Below, in pieces: positions 60,741 to 64,000 of a stretch of DNA of 64,000 bases (the stretch's first letter is position 1; each line of letters begins with the position of its first letter). This DNA comes from Solirubrobacter sp963736505 (lineage in GTDB: Bacteria > Actinomycetota > Thermoleophilia > Solirubrobacterales > Solirubrobacteraceae). Under the pieces are notes generated by a model that searched no databases, was not told the DNA's origin, and worked only from the letters and a program-made list of their open reading frames with translations. A program made the translations under genes and the position numbers. The DNA lies in the NCBI GenBank assembly GCA_963736505.1, contig CAVTOZ010000001.1:806001-870000 (forward strand), given 5' to 3'.

Positions 60741-61858
60741 GCACGAACCTCCAACGCTTCCGGCGCCACCCCCTGGTGGCCGACACCCTGCTCGCGCTGG
60801 TCGTCCTCGCGATCAGCGCGACGACGGCGCGCGGGCGGCCGGAGAGCTGGCTGTTGACGATCGCGCTCGTGGCGCCGCTGGTCTGGCGGCGCCGCGCGCC
60901 GTTCGCCGTCTTCCTGGCGATCGCCGGCGTCGCGTTCGTGCAGTGGCTGATCGACCAGGCGCTGCTGGCCGACATCGCGCTGCTGGTGGCGATCTACACG
61001 GTCGCGGCGCACGAGCCGCGGCGCCGCTTCGTGATCGCGGCCGCGATCCTCGAGCTCGGGATCGTGCTCGCGACCGCCCGCTGGGCGATCAACTCGAACC
61101 TGCCGGTGCTCGTCTTCCTCACCGGCATGGGCACGGCGGCGGCCGTGCTCGGGATCAACGTCGGCACGCGCCGCGCCCACCTCGCGACGCTGGAGGAGCG
61201 CGCCGCGCAGCTCGAGCGCGAGCGCGACCAGCAGGGCCGGCTCGCGGCCGCCGCCGAGCGTGCCCGGATCGCGCGCGAGATGCACGACATCGTCGCCCAC
61301 AACCTGTCGGTGATGGTCGCGCTCGCCGACGGCGCCGGCTACATGGCCTCCAGCGACCCGGCGCGCTCGGCCGGCGCGATGGAGCAGGTCTCGCGCACCG
61401 GCCGCAACGCGCTCGGCGAGATGCGCCGGCTGCTCGGCGTGCTCAACGACGGCGAGGCCGCCGCGCTCGCGCCCGTCCCCGGCCTGCAGGAGCTCGACGG
61501 GCTGCTCGAGCAGGTGCGCGCCGCCGGGCTGCCGGTGGCGCTGGAGACCTCCGGCACGCCGCTCGAGCTCGGCCCGGGCGCGGAGCTGACCGTCTACCGG
61601 CTCGTGCAGGAGGCGCTCACGAACACGCTCAAGCACGCGGGTGCCGGAGCGCGGGCGACCGTCCGGCTGCGCTACTTCGACGACGGCGTCGAGGTCGAGG
61701 TGACCGACGACGGCCGCGGGCTCGGGCGGATCGGCGCGGGCGGCCAGGGGCTGTCCGGGATGCGCGAGCGCGCCGCCGTCTACGGCGGCTCGATCGAGGC
61801 CGGGCCGGTGCCGGCCGGCGGCTGGCGCGTGCACACGCGGCTCGGGAGCTCGGCGTGA
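60737..61858 (+). CDS. Sensor histidine kinase (HisKA_3)
   Basis: A 373-residue kinase with about six N-terminal membrane helices and little extracytoplasmic sequence, a coiled linker, the phospho-acceptor His in IAREMHDIVAHNLSV and a HATPase domain (EVTDDGRGLGRIG, GLSGMRERAAVYGGS). Short loops suggest intramembrane sensing. GTG 60737 starts it directly after the permease, and its stop overlaps the response regulator start, so all four genes are coupled. Confidence 0.93.
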   Translation: MSTNLQRFRRHPLVADTLLALVVLAISATTARGRPESWLLTIALVAPLVWRRRAPFAVFLAIAGVAFVQWLIDQALLADIALLVAIYTVAAHEPRRRFVIAAAILELGIVLATARWAINSNLPVLVFLTGMGTAAAVLGINVGTRRAHLATLEERAAQLERERDQQGRLAAAAERARIAREMHDIVAHNLSVMVALADGAGYMASSDPARSAGAMEQVSRTGRNALGEMRRLLGVLNDGEAAALAPVPGLQELDGLLEQVRAAGLPVALETSGTPLELGPGAELTVYRLVQEALTNTLKHAGAGARATVRLRYFDDGVEVEVTDDGRGLGRIGAGGQGLSGMRERAAVYGGSIEAGPVPAGGWRVHTRLGSSA

Positions 61859-62526
61859 GCATCGCCGTCCTGCTCGCCGACGACCAGCCGCTGCTGCGGA
61901 TGGGCTTCCGCATGATCCTCGAGGCGCAGCCCGACATGACCGTCGCCGGCGAGGCCGCCGACGGCGACGAGGCGATCGAGCACACCGCCGCGCTGGAGCC
62001 CGACGTCGTGCTGATGGACGTCCGCATGCCGAACACCGACGGGATCGAGGCGACGCGCCGGATCGTCGCCTCCGGCGCCGGCGCGCGCGTGCTGATCCTG
62101 ACGACCTTCGACCTCGACGAGTACGCGTTCGCCGCGCTGCGCGCGGGCGCCAGCGGCTTCCTGCTCAAGGACGCGCCGCCCGACGACCTGCTGTCCGGCA
62201 TCCGCGCAGTCGCCAGCGGCGACGCCGTCGTGGCGCCGAGCATCACGCGCCGGCTGCTCGACGCCTACGCGCACCGGCTCCCCGACGGCCGGGCGCCGGA
62301 GTCGCGCTCGGCCCGGCTGGACCCGCTGACCGAGCGCGAGCGCGAGGTCCTGCTCGCCGTCGCCGGCGGGTTGTCGAACGGCGAGATCGCCGCCCGCCTG
62401 GTCGTCTCGGAGGCGACCGTGAAGACGCACGTCGGCCGCATCCTCACCAAGCTCGGCCTGCGCGACCGCGTGCAGGCGGTCATCCTCGCGTACGAGACCG
62501 GGCTGGTGCAGGCGTCACAGCGCTGA
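61855..62526 (+). CDS. LuxR/NarL-family response regulator
   Basis: A 223-residue regulator: acidic pocket LLADDQPLLRMG, phosphorylation Asp in VVLMDVRMPNTDG, Lys in FLLKDAPPDD, and a C-terminal LuxR HTH (LTEREREVLLAVAGGL, EATVKTHVGRILTKLGLRD). GTG 61855 overlaps the kinase stop. Its natural targets are the ABC genes directly upstream. Overlaps the convergent lipoprotein gene by 12 bases. Confidence 0.93.
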   Translation: MSIAVLLADDQPLLRMGFRMILEAQPDMTVAGEAADGDEAIEHTAALEPDVVLMDVRMPNTDGIEATRRIVASGAGARVLILTTFDLDEYAFAALRAGASGFLLKDAPPDDLLSGIRAVASGDAVVAPSITRRLLDAYAHRLPDGRAPESRSARLDPLTEREREVLLAVAGGLSNGEIAARLVVSEATVKTHVGRILTKLGLRDRVQAVILAYETGLVQASQR

Positions 62527-63540
62527 GCGCGTGGCGGCGTAGCGCGCCTGCGGCGGCCGGTGCGTCGTCCAGGTCAGGCGCGGGCGCCCGCTCGCGTCGA
62601 AGCCGGCCCGCAGCGCGAAGGCGCGGTCGGCGTCGGAGACCGGCTCGGCGCGGCCGAGCAGCGCGCCCGGGCGCGCCACCGCCGCGTACGCGCGATAGTC
62701 CTGCGTCCAGCTGACGAGCGCGGCGCCGTCGGGGCGCAGCGCGACGGCGCCCGGCGTGCCCTCGCCGAGCGCGACCGGCTCGCCGAAGCGGCCGCGGGCG
62801 CCGGCGCGCGCGGCGCGGACGGTTGCGTGGCCGCGGCGCGCGACCACGTTCCAGTCGAGCAGCGCGGAGCCCGGCGTGACCGCGAGCGCGAGGTGCGGCG
62901 TGGCGCGCGTGGGGATGCGGCCGCGGTCGAGCTCCAGCGCCGGCGCGAAGCCCGCCGCGCCGCCGTCGCGCGTCGCCGCGAGGATGCGGTTCGGCTGGTT
63001 GAGCTCCTCGCCGCCGTCGTGCGTGCCCCACGCGACGACCGCGTGGCCGCCCGGCGCGAAGCCGGCGGCGAGCGTGCTCACGCCGTCGGCGCGTCCCAGC
63101 GTGTGCGCGACGCCGAAGCTCCCGTCGCGGCGGATGAACAGCGCGCGCACGCGGTGCTCCTCGGCCCACGCCACCAGCGTGCGGCCGCGGCCGTCGGCGG
63201 CGATCGCGACGTCCTGCAGCGGCGGGTAATTGCTCTCGCTCGGCACCTCCACGAGCGTGATCGTCCGGTCGCGCACTGCGACGCGGACGCGGTAGCGGTC
63301 GGCGACGTCGGTCTCGATCGCGGCGGCCGCGCCCGGCACGGCGTCCGACGCCCACGTGAACCAGCCCTGCTCGCGCCGGAGGGTGGCCGCGGGCCGGACG
63401 GCCGCGGCGCCCGCGACGGGGCGCGACCACGCGCCGTGGGCGTGCTCGGCGACCGCGGTCGCGCGCGGCGAGGGCGGGCGGTGGTGATGCCCCCCGCACC
63501 CCGCGAGCGCGATGGCCGCCGTCAACCAGAGCGGACGCAT
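62515..63540 (-). CDS. Lipoprotein with beta-propeller-like repeats
   Basis: A 341-residue protein from ATG 63540 with a lipobox (RPLWLTAAIALAGCGG), a His-rich stretch after the Cys (GGHHHRPP), and about five blade-like repeats such as VAIAADGRGRTLVAWAEEHR, AAGFAPGGHAVVAWGTHDGG and VALRPDGAALVSWTQDYR. It is probably a surface-tethered binding protein. A start further upstream at 63696 would not fit the lipoprotein signal. Function unknown. Confidence 0.82.
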   Translation of the reverse strand: MRPLWLTAAIALAGCGGHHHRPPSPRATAVAEHAHGAWSRPVAGAAAVRPAATLRREQGWFTWASDAVPGAAAAIETDVADRYRVRVAVRDRTITLVEVPSESNYPPLQDVAIAADGRGRTLVAWAEEHRVRALFIRRDGSFGVAHTLGRADGVSTLAAGFAPGGHAVVAWGTHDGGEELNQPNRILAATRDGGAAGFAPALELDRGRIPTRATPHLALAVTPGSALLDWNVVARRGHATVRAARAGARGRFGEPVALGEGTPGAVALRPDGAALVSWTQDYRAYAAVARPGALLGRAEPVSDADRAFALRAGFDASGRPRLTWTTHRPPQARYAATRSAL

Positions 63541-63584
63541 GGACCCACCGTCGCGCACCCGGTTACCAGCGCGAAGTCCCCCTG

Positions 63585-63604
63585 GGTGGAGAGGTAGCTC
63601 CACC
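63585..63604. promoter_or_regulatory. Inverted repeat in divergent intergenic region
   Basis: GGTGGAG, loop AGGTAG, CTCCACC: a perfect 7-bp stem in the 161-base gap between the divergent lipoprotein and FAD oxidoreductase genes. Position suggests an operator; no T-run, so not a terminator. Confidence 0.35.
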
Positions 63605-63701
63605 ATGCCTTTAGGGCTTCCCCCGATGCGCTCGCGTGTCGCGGCGAGGACGATCCACCGTCTCCCCAGACTCACCTCCCTCCCCAGGAGCTTCACGGAC
63701 G

Positions 63702-64000
63702 ATGCTGATCACGAACCGCCCCGACGCCGAGGTCGCAGCCCTCCGCGCACGCCTCGACGGCGCCGTCTTCGGGCCCGCCGACGCCGGCTGGGACCAGGCG
63801 CGCAAGGCCTGGAACCTGGCCGTCGACCAGCGCCCCGCCGCCGTCGCCTTCCCGGTCACCGACGCCGACGTCGCCGCCACCGTCGCCTTCGCGGCCGAGC
63901 GCGGCCTGCGCGTGGCGCCGCAGGGCACCGGCCACGGGGCGTCCGCGCTGGCGCCCAACCTCGCGGACGCGATCCTGCTCAACACGGGGCGCATGCGCGG
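63702..64000 (+). CDS. FAD-binding oxidoreductase (berberine-bridge type), N-terminal part
   Basis: Runs off the window after about 99 codons. The opening (RPDAEVAALRARLDGAVFGP, AWNLAVDQRPAAVAFPVTD) and the FAD pocket GLRVAPQGTGHGASALAPN match the PCMH-type FAD domain of berberine-bridge enzymes and 6-hydroxynicotine-oxidase relatives. The His in GTGHG is where FAD can be covalently bound. ATG 63702 is preceded by AGGAG at 63686-63690. Substrate unknown. Confidence 0.88.
   Translation, partial: MLITNRPDAEVAALRARLDGAVFGPADAGWDQARKAWNLAVDQRPAAVAFPVTDADVAATVAFAAERGLRVAPQGTGHGASALAPNLADAILLNTGRMR

Overview
The window is about 64 kb of very GC-rich, gene-dense bacterial chromosome (hand-sampled lines reach about 80% GC) with nearly all gaps under 150 bp and many ATGA/GTGA stop-start overlaps. 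Gene content (an Rpf-type muralytic enzyme under a c-di-AMP riboswitch, a GH57 branching enzyme beside a methyltransferase as in mycobacteria, LuxR-type two-component pairs, large secreted proteins with Ser-Trp tails) points to an actinobacterium. My best guess is the Solirubrobacterales/Thermoleophilia (Conexibacter- or Solirubrobacter-like); this is inference. No rRNA, tRNA, IS element, prophage or CRISPR array was seen, and no gene-free stretch exceeds 300 bases.

Region by region: 1-2474 holds the end of a histidine kinase, its LuxR-type regulator and a second, convergent kinase. 2490-5604 (minus) is a fatty-acid/acyl-CoA operon (thiolase, HAD phosphatase, acyl-CoA dehydrogenase). 5688-17847 carries leucyl aminopeptidase, an amidase, a chemoreceptor, another acyl-CoA dehydrogenase, a polytopic membrane protein, a PLP decarboxylase, two tandem TolB-like secreted propellers and MeaB. 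17871-18539 is a hexapeptide acyltransferase. 18541-20801 is a lower-GC islet of three overlapping or abutting genes (TIGR04255-like, HTH/ParS-like, unknown) that looks horizontally acquired. 20798-21606 is an Rpf-like gene with a c-di-AMP (ydaO-type) riboswitch. 21685-23726 is a GH57 branching enzyme plus methyltransferase pair. 23744-25961 encodes two secreted Ig/PKD proteins with a shared C-terminal module. 25992-33849 is a mixed stretch (photolyase, Lon-N domain protein, ankyrin proteins, alditol oxidase, DsrE-like protein, Na+/H+ antiporter and an unusual TusA-ankyrin fusion).

33940-41521 is a coherent catabolic cassette: NCS1 permease, hydantoinase/oxoprolinase-family protein, three tandem DUF917 (S-methyl-thiohydantoin desulfurase family) paralogues and a PucR regulator. 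It probably imports and opens a five-membered N-heterocycle (hydantoin-, thiohydantoin- or purine-derived); the substrate is not known. 41523-46581 carries an ArsR/MFS pair, a DapA-like lyase/aldolase, a class III aminotransferase and a HAD hydrolase.

46593-58399 is a surface and extracellular block: L,D-transpeptidase, a DUF3494 (ice-binding-like) protein, a small winged-helix regulator with an AT-rich control region, a membrane GGDEF-EAL protein, a subtilase with a DUF3494 domain inserted before a KSSWS-repeat tail, a secreted protein broken by an apparent frameshift, and a giant FG-GAP protein whose signal peptide lies upstream of the first usable ordinary start codon. 58464-62526 is a TetR regulator, an ABC transporter pair and a two-component system in one orientation. 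The window ends with a lipoprotein and the start of a berberine-bridge-type FAD oxidoreductase.
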